This document shows, piece after piece, positions 27,236 to 33,778 of a DNA stretch of 39,850 nt; position 1 is the first letter of the stretch; each line of letters begins with the position of its first letter. The DNA is from Castellaniella sp047971665 (GTDB lineage Bacteria > Pseudomonadota > Gammaproteobacteria > Burkholderiales > Burkholderiaceae_B). The DNA is taken from positions 1 to 39,850 of the forward strand of contig NZ_JBKEAA010000043.1 in NCBI RefSeq assembly GCF_047971665.1. The letters are read 5' to 3'. The notes beneath the pieces were generated by a model that did no database searches, was not told the origin of the DNA, and was given only the letters and a program-made list of their open reading frames with translations. The translations under genes were made by a program, and so were the position numbers.

Positions 27236-27862
27236 TCAGGACAGGCCCAGGATCGACGGATCGCCGCGTCCCACCCGCGCGACCTTGGGCGGGTCTTCCG
27301 TGAGATCGACGACGGTGGTGGGCTCGAAGGGGCATGAGCCGCCGTCGACGATGGCGGCCAGATCATGCTGATAGCGGTTGACGATCTCCCGGGCGTCGTT
27401 CAGGGGGAGTTCCTCGTCCCGGGGAATCAGGGTGGTCGAGAGCAGCGGCGAACCGGCCGCCTCGATCAGGGCCAGCGCCACCCGATGATCCGGCACACGG
27501 ATGCCGATAGTCTTGCGCGAAGGATGCGAAACGCGCCGGGGGATCTCCTTGGTCGCCTCGAGAATGAAGGTCCAGGGGCCCGGCGTGGCCAGTTTCAGCA
27601 GCCGGTACTGGGGATTGTCGACCTTGGCGAAATGGCTGATTTCGGCCAGGTCGCGGCAAAGCAGGGTCAGATGATGGCGTTCGTCCAGGCCGCGCAGCCG
27701 GCGCAGGCGCTCGGCCGCATCCTTGTCGTCCAGGCGCGCCACCACCCCATAGCTGGAATCGGTGGGAATGGCCACCAGGCCTCCCCGGGCCAACAGGGCG
27801 GCGGCCTGCTGGAGCAGCCTGGATTGCGGATTTTCGGGATGGACGACGAAGATCTGGGCCAT
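27236..27862 (-). CDS. Sua5/YciO/YrdC-family protein
   Basis: This 208-aa protein has the YrdC fold that binds tRNA-like RNA and, in TsaC/Sua5, makes threonylcarbamoyl-AMP for t6A37 of tRNA. Seen are LLARGGLVAIPTDSSYGVVA, LDERHHLTLLCRDLAEI, TPGPWTFILEATKEIPRR and GIRVPDHRVAL. The SYGVV and HHLTLLCR variants are typical of the YciO-like branch, so a TsaC role is not certain. ATG at 27862 is chosen for AAGGA six nt upstream; the ATG at 27868 has no spacing for a ribosome site. Confidence 0.88.
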   Translation of the reverse strand: MAQIFVVHPENPQSRLLQQAAALLARGGLVAIPTDSSYGVVARLDDKDAAERLRRLRGLDERHHLTLLCRDLAEISHFAKVDNPQYRLLKLATPGPWTFILEATKEIPRRVSHPSRKTIGIRVPDHRVALALIEAAGSPLLSTTLIPRDEELPLNDAREIVNRYQHDLAAIVDGGSCPFEPTTVVDLTEDPPKVARVGRGDPSILGLS

Positions 27863-27943
27863 GAGCATTCCTTATGGGAATCGAATTCACAACCATTAAC
27901 ATGACCTAAAACGCAATCGTGTTCAAGGGCCCCAAAGGATCGT

Positions 27944-27972
27944 CTGCAAAGGCCTTTCAAGCATGCTAGAAT
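27944..27972 (+). promoter_or_regulatory. Candidate promoter of tRNA-His
   Basis: CTGCAA, a 17-bp spacer and TAGAAT with an upstream TGC (extended -10) lie so that transcription would begin about 8-10 nt before the tRNA. The -35 box is weak. Confidence 0.4.
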
Positions 27973-27987
27973 TCCCGTTCTTTGAGT

Positions 27988-28064
27988 GGTGACCGTAGCT
28001 CAGTTGGTAGAGTCCCGGATTGTGATTCCGGTTGTCGTGGGTTCGAGCCCCATCGGTCACCCCA
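27988..28064 (+). tRNA. tRNA-His (GTG)
   Basis: The cloverleaf is complete: acceptor GTGACCG/CGGTCAC, D arm GCTCAGTTGGTAGAG, anticodon stem CCGGA/TCCGG around TTGTGAT with anticodon GTG at 28022-28024, T arm GTGGG-TTCGAGC-CCCAT, and encoded CCA. The extra 5' G at 27988 opposite the discriminator C is the tRNA-His identity signal. It lies at the border between chromosomal genes and prophage genes, so its 3' half is the probable attachment site. A second copy of the 3' end was not seen in the window. Confidence 0.97.
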
Positions 28065-28104
28065 ATAAACATGCGGGTTTTGAGACATCGCCCAAATCCC
28101 CAAA

Positions 28105-28132
28105 TGGTGACATAAAGCCGAATTGGTGACAT
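28105..28132. repeat. Direct repeat beside the tRNA
   Basis: TGGTGACAT occurs at 28105-28113 and 28124-28132, 19 bp apart. Tandem short repeats beside an integration site can be integrase arm sites, but this is only positional evidence. Confidence 0.3.
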
Positions 28133-28143
28133 GCACCGAAATC

Positions 28144-28168
28144 AGCCCGCCTCAGCGCGGGCTTTTTT
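28144..28168 (+). terminator. Intrinsic terminator after tRNA-His
   Basis: AGCCCGC and GCGGGCT form a 7-bp stem with loop CTCAGC, followed by a run of Ts to 28168. It would end tRNA transcription and insulate the anti-CRISPR-like operon. Confidence 0.8.
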
Positions 28169-28219
28169 GCGTTTGCGCGGGTTGCGGTTGCGCTGCGGGA
28201 TATGGGGTAAATACCCACC

Positions 28220-28248
28220 TTGCTTTCCATCCTGATTGACTTTATAAT
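28220..28248 (+). promoter_or_regulatory. Promoter of the acr-aca operon
   Basis: TTGCTT (28220-28225), a 17-bp spacer and a perfect TATAAT (28243-28248) make a good sigma-70 promoter. Transcription would start near 28255, 19 nt before the first ATG at 28274, which has AGGGGA at a normal distance. Confidence 0.7.
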
Positions 28249-28264
28249 TAAGTCATCAATCAGG
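28231..28264. promoter_or_regulatory. Inverted repeat over the -10 box, probable Aca operator
   Basis: The inner arms TGACTT (28237-28242) and AAGTCA (28250-28255) flank the -10 box. The repeat extends outward as CCTGATTGACTT (28231-28242) versus the complement of AAGTCATCAATCAGG (28250-28264), with a 3-nt offset. A bound repressor would block RNA polymerase. Aca proteins are known to repress acr promoters through inverted repeats; the HTH gene at 28726 is the obvious candidate. Confidence 0.6.
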
Positions 28265-28273
28265 GGAACAGCA

Positions 28274-28729
28274 ATGCAAGTCTTCCACACCAGCCCGACC
28301 GAAATCAGCAAGATCACCGAAGCCGGCCGCTTCGGCAGCTTCCTGTTCTTCTCCGGCCACGTTTACACGATGACCGCCGGCGAGGCCCTGGTGTACAGCA
28401 TGGACATCGACGATGATGACATCATCGAAGCCGGTCAACTGTTCTACCACGACGACGCCGAAAAGCTGGTCCCGCTGGTCGCTGAACTGGCCGCCCGCAT
28501 GGACATCGACGAAGCCACGGCCGAGGCCCTGATCGAAGAATCGCAGCAAGTCCACGACCTGGACGGCATCGACATGGAAGACGCCGCCGACCTGTCCTGG
28601 GACATCCAGCACTTCACCGCGCGCGCCGCCCGCATCCTGGGCTTCCGTGGCGTGGCAGTCAGCGACGAACAGGGCACGGCCTACCTGATCGACATGCTGG
28701 GCCGTGAAGCCGATCTGGTGCGCGCATGA
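28274..28729 (+). CDS. acrIF11: Probable AcrIF11-family anti-CRISPR (ADP-ribosyltransferase)
   Basis: This 151-aa, very acidic protein starts MQVFHTSPTEISKI, continues GRFGSFLFFSGHVYTMTAGE and ends with DEQGTAYLIDMLGREADLVR. From memory this closely follows AcrIF11, a mono-ADP-ribosyltransferase that modifies an Asn of Cas8f and stops the type I-F complex binding DNA. H5, Y31 and the D131-E132-Q133 region are positioned like NAD-binding or catalytic residues of small ART folds, but I cannot confirm roles. It is somewhat longer than the roughly 132 aa I recall for the Pseudomonas protein. It is first in an operon with an HTH gene starting at its stop (ATGA). ATG 28274 has a good ribosome site. 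Confidence 0.8.
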   Translation: MQVFHTSPTEISKITEAGRFGSFLFFSGHVYTMTAGEALVYSMDIDDDDIIEAGQLFYHDDAEKLVPLVAELAARMDIDEATAEALIEESQQVHDLDGIDMEDAADLSWDIQHFTARAARILGFRGVAVSDEQGTAYLIDMLGREADLVRA

Positions 28730-28989
28730 GCCCCGCTGACTTCCTGGCCTGGCGCAAGCTCATGAGCCTGTCGCAGCGCGCCGCGGCCCAGGCCCTGGGC
28801 GTGACCCTGGTGACCCTGCAGGCATGGGAACGCGGCCGCAGCTTTCAGACCGACAAACCGGTGGAAATTGACCGGCGCACGGCGCTGGCATGCGCGGCCC
28901 TGGCGGCCGGTCTAGATGCGAACAAGGCCTGGGCGAAGATCCCGCGCATCGACAACGGCATGCGGCGCGAGGAAATCCATGGTCACTGA
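28726..28989 (+). CDS. Aca-like HTH repressor
   Basis: This 87-aa protein has one helix-turn-helix near the N-terminus: LSQRAAAQALGVTLVTLQAWERG at about residues 15-37, with Gln and Trp as expected for recognition-helix flanks. A short helical tail follows (ALACAALAAGL). Size, domain and place directly after an acr-like gene with a four-base overlap fit the anti-CRISPR-associated regulators. Its probable role is to repress the promoter at 28220-28248 through the inverted repeat at 28231-28264 after the initial burst of Acr synthesis. I cannot say which Aca family it belongs to. Confidence 0.75.
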   Translation: MSPADFLAWRKLMSLSQRAAAQALGVTLVTLQAWERGRSFQTDKPVEIDRRTALACAALAAGLDANKAWAKIPRIDNGMRREEIHGH

Positions 28990-29491
28990 CGCCCACACCC
29001 CAATCAATTGCCTGTGGTGCGGGAAGACGATTCCAGGGGGTCGGCGCGGCCACGGACATCCGCCGAAGACTTGCTCAGAGGAATGTCGCAAGGCACGGGC
29101 CTCCGCTCGGGAAAAGGCCCGCTATAGACGCGCAAAGGACACCCAGAAATGGCAGGAAACGCGCGCTGCATACATTGAGAAACTCAAGATCCGCACAGCC
29201 CAAGATCCAGTATTCGCCGCCGCCGAGGCGCAACGGCAGCAGGCAATCCGCGACCGCTACCGGGAAAAGTTGGAACGGGATCCTGCGCGGCTTGAGGGAT
29301 ACCGCGCAAAGCAACGCGCGTGGTTCCACAATCTCACTCCAGAACGACGAGAGGACGAGCGAGCCAGAAACAGGGCCTGGTACGCATCTCTCACGCAAGA
29401 AGAAAAAGTCCTGTACTACTATGAAGTCCGCCGCCAGCACGCGCTGAATCAGCTACTCGCCCTGAGCGAAGAATTGAGGAAAAAACAATGA
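28979..29491 (+). CDS. Small cysteine-motif protein of the acr operon, unknown
   Basis: This 170-aa protein has a probable N-terminal zinc-binding site: CLWCGKTIPGG followed by PPKTCSEECRKAR (CX2C and CX3C, at about C11, C14, C31, C35). The rest is a long, highly charged helical region rich in Arg, Glu and Lys (ARYRRAKDTQKWQ, ERREDERARNRAWY). The fold suggests nucleic-acid binding, but no family is recognised. It starts 11 bp inside the HTH gene and its stop overlaps the next start, so it is translationally tied to the anti-CRISPR operon and may be a further Acr, a regulator or an accessory factor. Confidence 0.75.
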   Translation: MVTDAHTPINCLWCGKTIPGGRRGHGHPPKTCSEECRKARASAREKARYRRAKDTQKWQETRAAYIEKLKIRTAQDPVFAAAEAQRQQAIRDRYREKLERDPARLEGYRAKQRAWFHNLTPERREDERARNRAWYASLTQEEKVLYYYEVRRQHALNQLLALSEELRKKQ

Positions 29492-30261
29492 CCGGTATCG
29501 TCGTGGCCCCCATGGAATTTTTGCCCGTTGCGGAACTCGGGAGCGCGAGCAATCAACAACTGCGCGAAGAACTGGCCAGGTCTCTGACATTCAGCGCCCA
29601 TCATTTAGCCTACCTCGCGGCGGTCTGGGCCGAGCTTGAGCGGCGCGGCGAAGATCTGTCCGACCTGCGCACGGGGCTGGCCGTCTACTTACCGCAGATC
29701 GCCGCCGGCCGACTTGACGCTGAGGCGGTTATCCGATTCGCCGGCCAACCTACTGTGTTGCGCAGTATTTCGGGCCTGTCGCCAGATCGTCAGCGCGCCC
29801 TGGCAAAAGGCGAGCCCGTCAAGGTTTTGACGGTGGATGAAAGCGGCCGCTTCGAAGAATCCTCTATCCCGGCTTATGCGCTCACGGCATCCCAAGCCAG
29901 AATGGTGTTTGATGGCGACAAGATCCTCAACGGCGACGAGCAGCGCGCAATCCTCGAATCCAGGCGCGTCAGCAAGGCTGTGCGGGTGCGCCCAGGATCT
30001 CAGAACCGCGTGCGCTACGACGCGAAGGCCGATGTGCTCAGGATCGGGCGCAGCAGCGCCACGACCGGGGAAGTGAGTGCCGCTCTGGCAGAGGCCGGTC
30101 AGTCCCGCCAAAACTCGGTGATAGATACGCCCGCCGACACACCTGTAATGATACGGCTGACGGAAAGCGAACATCGCATGCTGAAAGTCCGGGCTGCTGA
30201 GGCGGGCATGACAATCCTGGAATACACCCGCGCAGTATTGAAAAAGGCGTGTGTGCTGTAG
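29488..30261 (+). CDS. Unknown protein with C-terminal RHH-like segment
   Basis: This 257-aa protein is last in the acr-like operon and overlaps the previous stop by ATGA. The N-terminal 100 residues are helical (LREELARSLTFSAHHLAYL), followed by a mixed middle (VKVLTVDESGRFEESSIPAY, ALTASQARMVFDGDKILNG). The C-terminal 45 residues, PVMIRLTESEHRMLKVRAAE then MTILEYTRAVLKKA, look like a ribbon-helix-helix DNA-binding domain. It could be a DNA-binding regulator or partitioning-type protein. It ends 7 bp from the convergent lysis genes. Confidence 0.75.
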   Translation: MTGIVVAPMEFLPVAELGSASNQQLREELARSLTFSAHHLAYLAAVWAELERRGEDLSDLRTGLAVYLPQIAAGRLDAEAVIRFAGQPTVLRSISGLSPDRQRALAKGEPVKVLTVDESGRFEESSIPAYALTASQARMVFDGDKILNGDEQRAILESRRVSKAVRVRPGSQNRVRYDAKADVLRIGRSSATTGEVSAALAEAGQSRQNSVIDTPADTPVMIRLTESEHRMLKVRAAEAGMTILEYTRAVLKKACVL

Positions 30262-30268
30262 CACTGGA

Positions 30269-30547
30269 TCACCGCAGCGCCTCATAGGCCCCCACAGTCT
30301 CCCGGTGCCGCGCTGCGCACTTGGCGTATTCAGCCGTCAGGTCGATGTAGGCCAGCGCCAGATCATCCCAGCCACCCACAAACGCGGGTATTGCTGGGCA
30401 GGCTGCAGCAAGGTCAGCGGGCAGCGTTGGCGGCGCGTACGGCATTCTGGATGTCGTGCAGCCGCCCATCGTCAATGACGCAATCAGCAGGCAGAGGGAC
30501 GCGCACAATCCGGTCTTTGTACTGTGTGACGATTTTTGGCTTTGCAT
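30269..30547 (-). CDS. Rz1-like outer membrane spanin lipoprotein
   Basis: This 92-aa protein is nested largely inside the Rz gene in another frame, the classic Rz/Rz1 layout. A lipoprotein signal LCASLCLLIASLTMGGC puts the lipidated Cys after TMGG. The mature part is proline-containing (PYAPPTLPAD). As the outer membrane half of the spanin it would fuse inner and outer membranes in the last step of lysis. ATG at 30547 is chosen so that the signal peptide starts sensibly; an in-frame start at 30592 is possible. Confidence 0.8.
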   Translation of the reverse strand: MQSQKSSHSTKTGLCASLCLLIASLTMGGCTTSRMPYAPPTLPADLAAACPAIPAFVGGWDDLALAYIDLTAEYAKCAARHRETVGAYEALR

Positions 30548-30782
30548 TTTCCAGGGCCTCAATTTTCGACCGCAACGCTGCGGCTTGGGCATTCAGGGAT
30601 TCGGCTTGCTTGGCGTAGTGACGGGCCGCCTCGACTTCGGCGGCAGCGCGCTCATCAGTACGTCCGGCCTCGTACTTGCTGTGCCCATACCAGCCGATGC
30701 CGGCAGCGCAGGCCAGCAGGCCGGCAGCAACGACCAGGGGGCGCCAGTAGGCGCGGATCGCGGCCCGGATGATGGCGATCAT
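30414..30782 (-). CDS. Rz-like inner membrane spanin
   Basis: This 122-aa protein has one N-terminal transmembrane helix (WRPLVVAAGLLACAAGIGWY) and a periplasmic alpha-helical stalk with coiled-coil character (AAAEVEAARHYAKQAESLNA then AALRSKIEALENA), as in phage i-spanins. It ends with a basic/hydrophobic tail. Its start overlaps the endolysin stop by ATGA and its 3' part contains the Rz1 start in another frame. Confidence 0.85.
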   Translation of the reverse strand: MIAIIRAAIRAYWRPLVVAAGLLACAAGIGWYGHSKYEAGRTDERAAAEVEAARHYAKQAESLNAQAAALRSKIEALENAKPKIVTQYKDRIVRVPLPADCVIDDGRLHDIQNAVRAANAAR

Positions 30783-31225
30783 GCAATCCTCACAATGCCG
30801 CGCTGATACCCCCGGCCCGAGCGCCAGGACAGCACCTCACGGCGCATCCGGTCCCCGACGCCCAGGTGGACCCAGTGCGTCCGGGCCTGTTCGAAAATGA
30901 TCTGATCGAACTCCAGCGCTGAATCTGCAATGGCTTGAGCCACGGCTTGATCCGGGCCGAACGCCGGGATATGAAAGTCAGCAGCCAAACCCTCGCAATG
31001 CGACGACGTAGCTGATCCGTCCACGGCCTTGTTGAGCGCCGGCGACCGGTAGCCGGATGTGATGATGAGCGGACAGCCGAACAGCGCTCTCACCTCCTCC
31101 AGCTTCGCGGCCAGGACATGCAGATTGGCAAGGTGGTGGCGGGTCGGCGTGTTGTCGATACCCAGCATGCGGGCCGTGTCGGATCGGGTGAATTCGGCCA
31201 GAATGAAGTGAGGAGTCAATTGCAT
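30779..31225 (-). CDS. Endolysin, peptidase M15 family
   Basis: This 148-aa protein is a zinc peptidase of the M15_3 type that cuts peptidoglycan cross-bridges. Motifs are LIITSGYRSPALNKAV, then SSHCEGLAADFHIP with the SxHxxGxAxD metal site, and a C-terminal THWVHLGV with the third His. The N-terminus LTPHFILAEFTRSDTARMLG is the usual start of this phage family. There is no signal peptide, so it depends on a holin. It overlaps the preceding membrane gene by 10 bp and the spanin by 4 bp. Confidence 0.92.
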   Translation of the reverse strand: MQLTPHFILAEFTRSDTARMLGIDNTPTRHHLANLHVLAAKLEEVRALFGCPLIITSGYRSPALNKAVDGSATSSHCEGLAADFHIPAFGPDQAVAQAIADSALEFDQIIFEQARTHWVHLGVGDRMRREVLSWRSGRGYQRGIVRIA

Positions 31226-31506
31226 TTGCGTATCCTCTGAATATGTCGGTGGACTTGAGGTCCGTAGGTCTTACGCCACCAGCATCTGACAGACATGCCC
31301 GCGACCGCGACCGAAAAGAGCACGCCGGGCCTTTGCACTTCCCCCGGCCAGTACACCGCCCAGGCAATGCATCCAAGACTTGAGAAGAGCAGCACGACGA
31401 CACAGACGCGCCCTAGTGCCCCCCCGTTGATCTTGGACGAAACTGAAGCCCAGCAGCACACGGCAAAAGTCACGATCTGAGAAGCAAGGTAAATAGCTGC
31501 CCACAT
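31216..31506 (-). CDS. Small membrane protein, possible holin or antiholin
   Basis: This 96-aa protein has about three hydrophobic segments (IYLASQIVTFAVCCWASV, VCVVVLLFSSLGCIAWAVYW, VLFSVAVAGMSV) and a basic tail (WWRKTYGPQVHRHIQRIRK), a layout seen in phage holins. ATG at 31506 has a strong GAGGAGG upstream. It lies between the other holin candidate and the endolysin. Which of the neighbours is the true holin cannot be decided from sequence. Confidence 0.65.
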   Translation of the reverse strand: MWAAIYLASQIVTFAVCCWASVSSKINGGALGRVCVVVLLFSSLGCIAWAVYWPGEVQRPGVLFSVAVAGMSVRCWWRKTYGPQVHRHIQRIRKCN

Positions 31507-31507
31507 G

Positions 31508-31843
31508 TCATTGCCCTCCTCGTCCGCCGAATCGACCACGCACGATGTCGGCGAACAGACCCCACACATCGGCCTTTTGGATGGACAACAGGATTTTTCC
31601 CACGGTCGTCCAGCCCATGATTCCGATCAGCGCGGACACGCCGTTTGACCACGACTCTGGCAGGTCTACCCACTCGACGACGATAGGCGTAAATATCACG
31701 GCCAGCGCGATACCGGCACCGACCATTGCGGTCTTCTGCTTGCCAGTCAGTCCGCTGACGATCGTCGTCATGCCGATGACCGCGCCTACGCCGCCCATCA
31801 CCGCGGCCCACGCCTTCGGTGGCATGTCCTGGAATATCTGCAT
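31508..31843 (-). CDS. Putative holin
   Basis: This 111-aa protein has three predicted membrane segments (AVMGGVGAVIGMTTIVSGL, AMVGAGIALAVIFTPIVVEW, GVSALIGIMGWTTVGKILL), a short N-terminus and a basic C-terminal tail (IVRGRFGGRGGQ). It sits in the lysis cassette two genes before the endolysin. This fits a class I-like holin that would release the signal-less endolysin. Confidence 0.7.
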   Translation of the reverse strand: MQIFQDMPPKAWAAVMGGVGAVIGMTTIVSGLTGKQKTAMVGAGIALAVIFTPIVVEWVDLPESWSNGVSALIGIMGWTTVGKILLSIQKADVWGLFADIVRGRFGGRGGQ

Positions 31844-31854
31844 CGTGTATCCAA

Positions 31855-32352
31855 TCAGGGCAGGTTGACCGAGAAGCCGAAGACCCAGACGATGAGCATC
31901 AGCACACCGACCTTTTCCTGGACCGCCGTATGCTCCCGATCAATGGCGTAGAGCAGCAGTGCTCCAGCCGCGTAGGCGATGGCGTAGGTATAGGTGCCGG
32001 CAGCAAGCATCATCGAGAGTCCCGCGACAAAGCACAGCGCGGCTCCCGTGTAGTGCAAGGCCCTGTCAGCGCCAAAAAAAGCTTGCGGCCATGTGTCTGT
32101 GGACATTGCGAGGACGAGGCCGAGGCCAACGGATATCATGGACAGCGACAGCCACACACTGCCAGACTGCCATGCAGCACCCCAAAGAGCCCCGGCCATG
32201 ACTGCAAACATCGTCGCCTGTACAACGCTCGTGCCGGTTTTGAAGTAGTGGCTGATCGGTCGATCTGTCAGATCGTCTCCGCGTGAGTCCGCGAACTCAA
32301 CGAGCACAAGGGCAGCGGCGAACACGAGTGTCGCCCAGGTCAGATAGGCCAT
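31855..32352 (-). CDS. Phage multi-pass membrane protein, unknown
   Basis: This 165-aa protein has four to six hydrophobic helices (LTWATLVFAAALVLVEF, MFAVMAGALWGAAW, WLSLSMISVGLGLVLAM, ALCFVAGLSMMLAAGTY, VLMLIVWVFGFSVNL). No family is recognised. Its place between the tail fibre assembly gene and the lysis cassette allows a role in lysis, superinfection exclusion or lysogenic conversion, but nothing in the sequence decides. It overlaps the preceding gene by 13 bp. Confidence 0.6.
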   Translation of the reverse strand: MAYLTWATLVFAAALVLVEFADSRGDDLTDRPISHYFKTGTSVVQATMFAVMAGALWGAAWQSGSVWLSLSMISVGLGLVLAMSTDTWPQAFFGADRALHYTGAALCFVAGLSMMLAAGTYTYAIAYAAGALLLYAIDREHTAVQEKVGVLMLIVWVFGFSVNLP

Positions 32353-32885
32353 GTGATTTTCTCCACGTCGGTGAGGGTTTTCGCGGCTGAGATTTGGTCG
32401 GCCAGCCGCTGGCGAGTGCCCACCAGCTTTTGAGACGCGGCCTGGAACGCATGTACTTGCACGAGTGCGCGCTTGCGGAATGCCTCAGGCTTGACCCCTC
32501 GCACTTTCGCAAGTCCATCGAGGTACGGCGTTGCCACGGCATTGTCCGCAGCCCAGGCCAGTGCCTCGGCCTGCTGAGTCGGCCAGGTCAGACGCTCGGC
32601 CTCCGGATATCCCGCCGTCAGCGCTTGAGCGTGTCGTTCAAAATCGTGGTTGACTTGTGCAAGCTGTACAGCTTTGATCTCGGCCAGCGTCAGTTTCGGC
32701 GCAGGCGGATTCTCTAAAACCGGATACCCCTTATCATTGGGTACGATCTGCCTTCCTTCGGATTGCCCTTGCATCAAGGACGCATACGTGTCTTCAGTAA
32801 TTTCTACTGCGTCTTTAGGGATATTATTCCCATGCAGATCAACGGAATAAAATCCTCTGGATGATGCTGAATAGTGAGTAACCAT
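32340..32885 (-). CDS. Tail fibre assembly protein-like
   Basis: This 181-aa protein follows the tail fibre gene after 15 bp and resembles the Tfa-like/DUF4376 chaperone class: N-terminal SSRGFYSVDLHGNNIPKDAV, ITEDTYASLMQGQSEGRQIV and NDKGYPVLENPPAPK, then a helical C-terminus (VRGVKPEAFRKRALVQVHAF). Such proteins help fold or trimerise the fibre tip. GGAGG before the ATG at 32885 decides the start. The 5' third has lower GC than its surroundings, as does the 3' end of the fibre gene. Confidence 0.75.
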   Translation of the reverse strand: MVTHYSASSRGFYSVDLHGNNIPKDAVEITEDTYASLMQGQSEGRQIVPNDKGYPVLENPPAPKLTLAEIKAVQLAQVNHDFERHAQALTAGYPEAERLTWPTQQAEALAWAADNAVATPYLDGLAKVRGVKPEAFRKRALVQVHAFQAASQKLVGTRQRLADQISAAKTLTDVEKITWPI

Positions 32886-32900
32886 ATAATCCTCCAAGCC

Positions 32901-33722
32901 TTATTTCCCTACGCTCATCCAATGGATAAACGGCGTCCATCCTGTTCCTGGCGTGGTGATTGAAAGCGTAAATTCTGTCAGGCTTGCACTGGAACCAGTT
33001 GTATTTTTATTTGTGTTGACCTGACTTAGGATTTCCGGACCCTGGCTGTTAAAAGGCCTGCCCGCAATCGTAGCTACGACAGAATAATGAGATGCTGTAT
33101 AAGCAATGGGCAAAGTTATTACATAAAAATGGGTGTACCAAGTAACCCCGCCTACGGACTGGGAGTTAAAGGCACCCACAGGTGACAATGTCGAGGTGCC
33201 CCACTGCTGAATGAGCCCTCCAGGAAGAATCTGATACCCAGACACCTGGGCGGACTGATTCCCCGTGAAAGCATCAGCCAGCTTCGCGGGGGTCAGGGCA
33301 GCGGTGTCGTTGACCATCGCTTCGGCCATGTCGGCGGTTGCAATGGTTATCAGCCCTGGAACCGTCTCCGACGCCGGGACCAGGTAAGGAACGTACTCAC
33401 TGCCGCCCCATTCAGCCGGACCTTCGTCAATGATGTAAATCGGCCCGATGTCCTGTGCCGGCACGTCAGCCAAGGCAAATATGGGCAGATGCGAACGCAA
33501 CAGCCGGCCCTCGATCGCCCATGCGCTGTTTGCCGCATTGCGGCGCTTGAGCGTTCCCGTGCCGGTGTCGGCCCAGGTCGAGTACGGCCATGCCGTCGCA
33601 GCCGGGTCAGTCGCCCCGGAAAAATTGGTGGCCAGGGTCTGCAATGCCTTGTTCAGGTCTTGCACGAATTGCAGCCCTGGAAGCGGCGGCGTTGTGCTGA
33701 TTTGCGGATTGTCTTGAGACAT
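32901..33722 (-). CDS. Tail fibre protein
   Basis: This 273-aa protein has an N-terminal part (LQFVQDLNKALQTLATNFSG, then TWADTGTGTLKRRNAANSAW) typical of phage fibre bases. A middle with DTAALTPAKLADAF is a motif common before fibre tips. The C-terminal tip QILPGGLIQQWGTSTLS to FIHWMSVGK resembles receptor-binding gp53-like tips. The last 100 codons are visibly richer in A+T, suggesting exchange of the host-range tip. It follows a terminator at 33741-33759, so it is probably expressed separately from the gpJ-like gene or by read-through. Confidence 0.85.
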   Translation of the reverse strand: MSQDNPQISTTPPLPGLQFVQDLNKALQTLATNFSGATDPAATAWPYSTWADTGTGTLKRRNAANSAWAIEGRLLRSHLPIFALADVPAQDIGPIYIIDEGPAEWGGSEYVPYLVPASETVPGLITIATADMAEAMVNDTAALTPAKLADAFTGNQSAQVSGYQILPGGLIQQWGTSTLSPVGAFNSQSVGGVTWYTHFYVITLPIAYTASHYSVVATIAGRPFNSQGPEILSQVNTNKNTTGSSASLTEFTLSITTPGTGWTPFIHWMSVGK

Positions 33723-33730
33723 CGTGACTC

Positions 33731-33759
33731 CAAAACAAAAAGCCCGCTACGAGCGGGCT
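33731..33759 (-). terminator. Intrinsic terminator after the gpJ-like gene
   Basis: AGCCCGCT and AGCGGGCT form an 8-bp stem with a 3-nt loop at 33741-33759. On the minus strand it is followed by TTTTGTTTTG. It lies between the gpJ-like stop and the fibre start. Confidence 0.8.
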
Positions 33760-33778
33760 GTGGTTGATGCGGTTTCGT

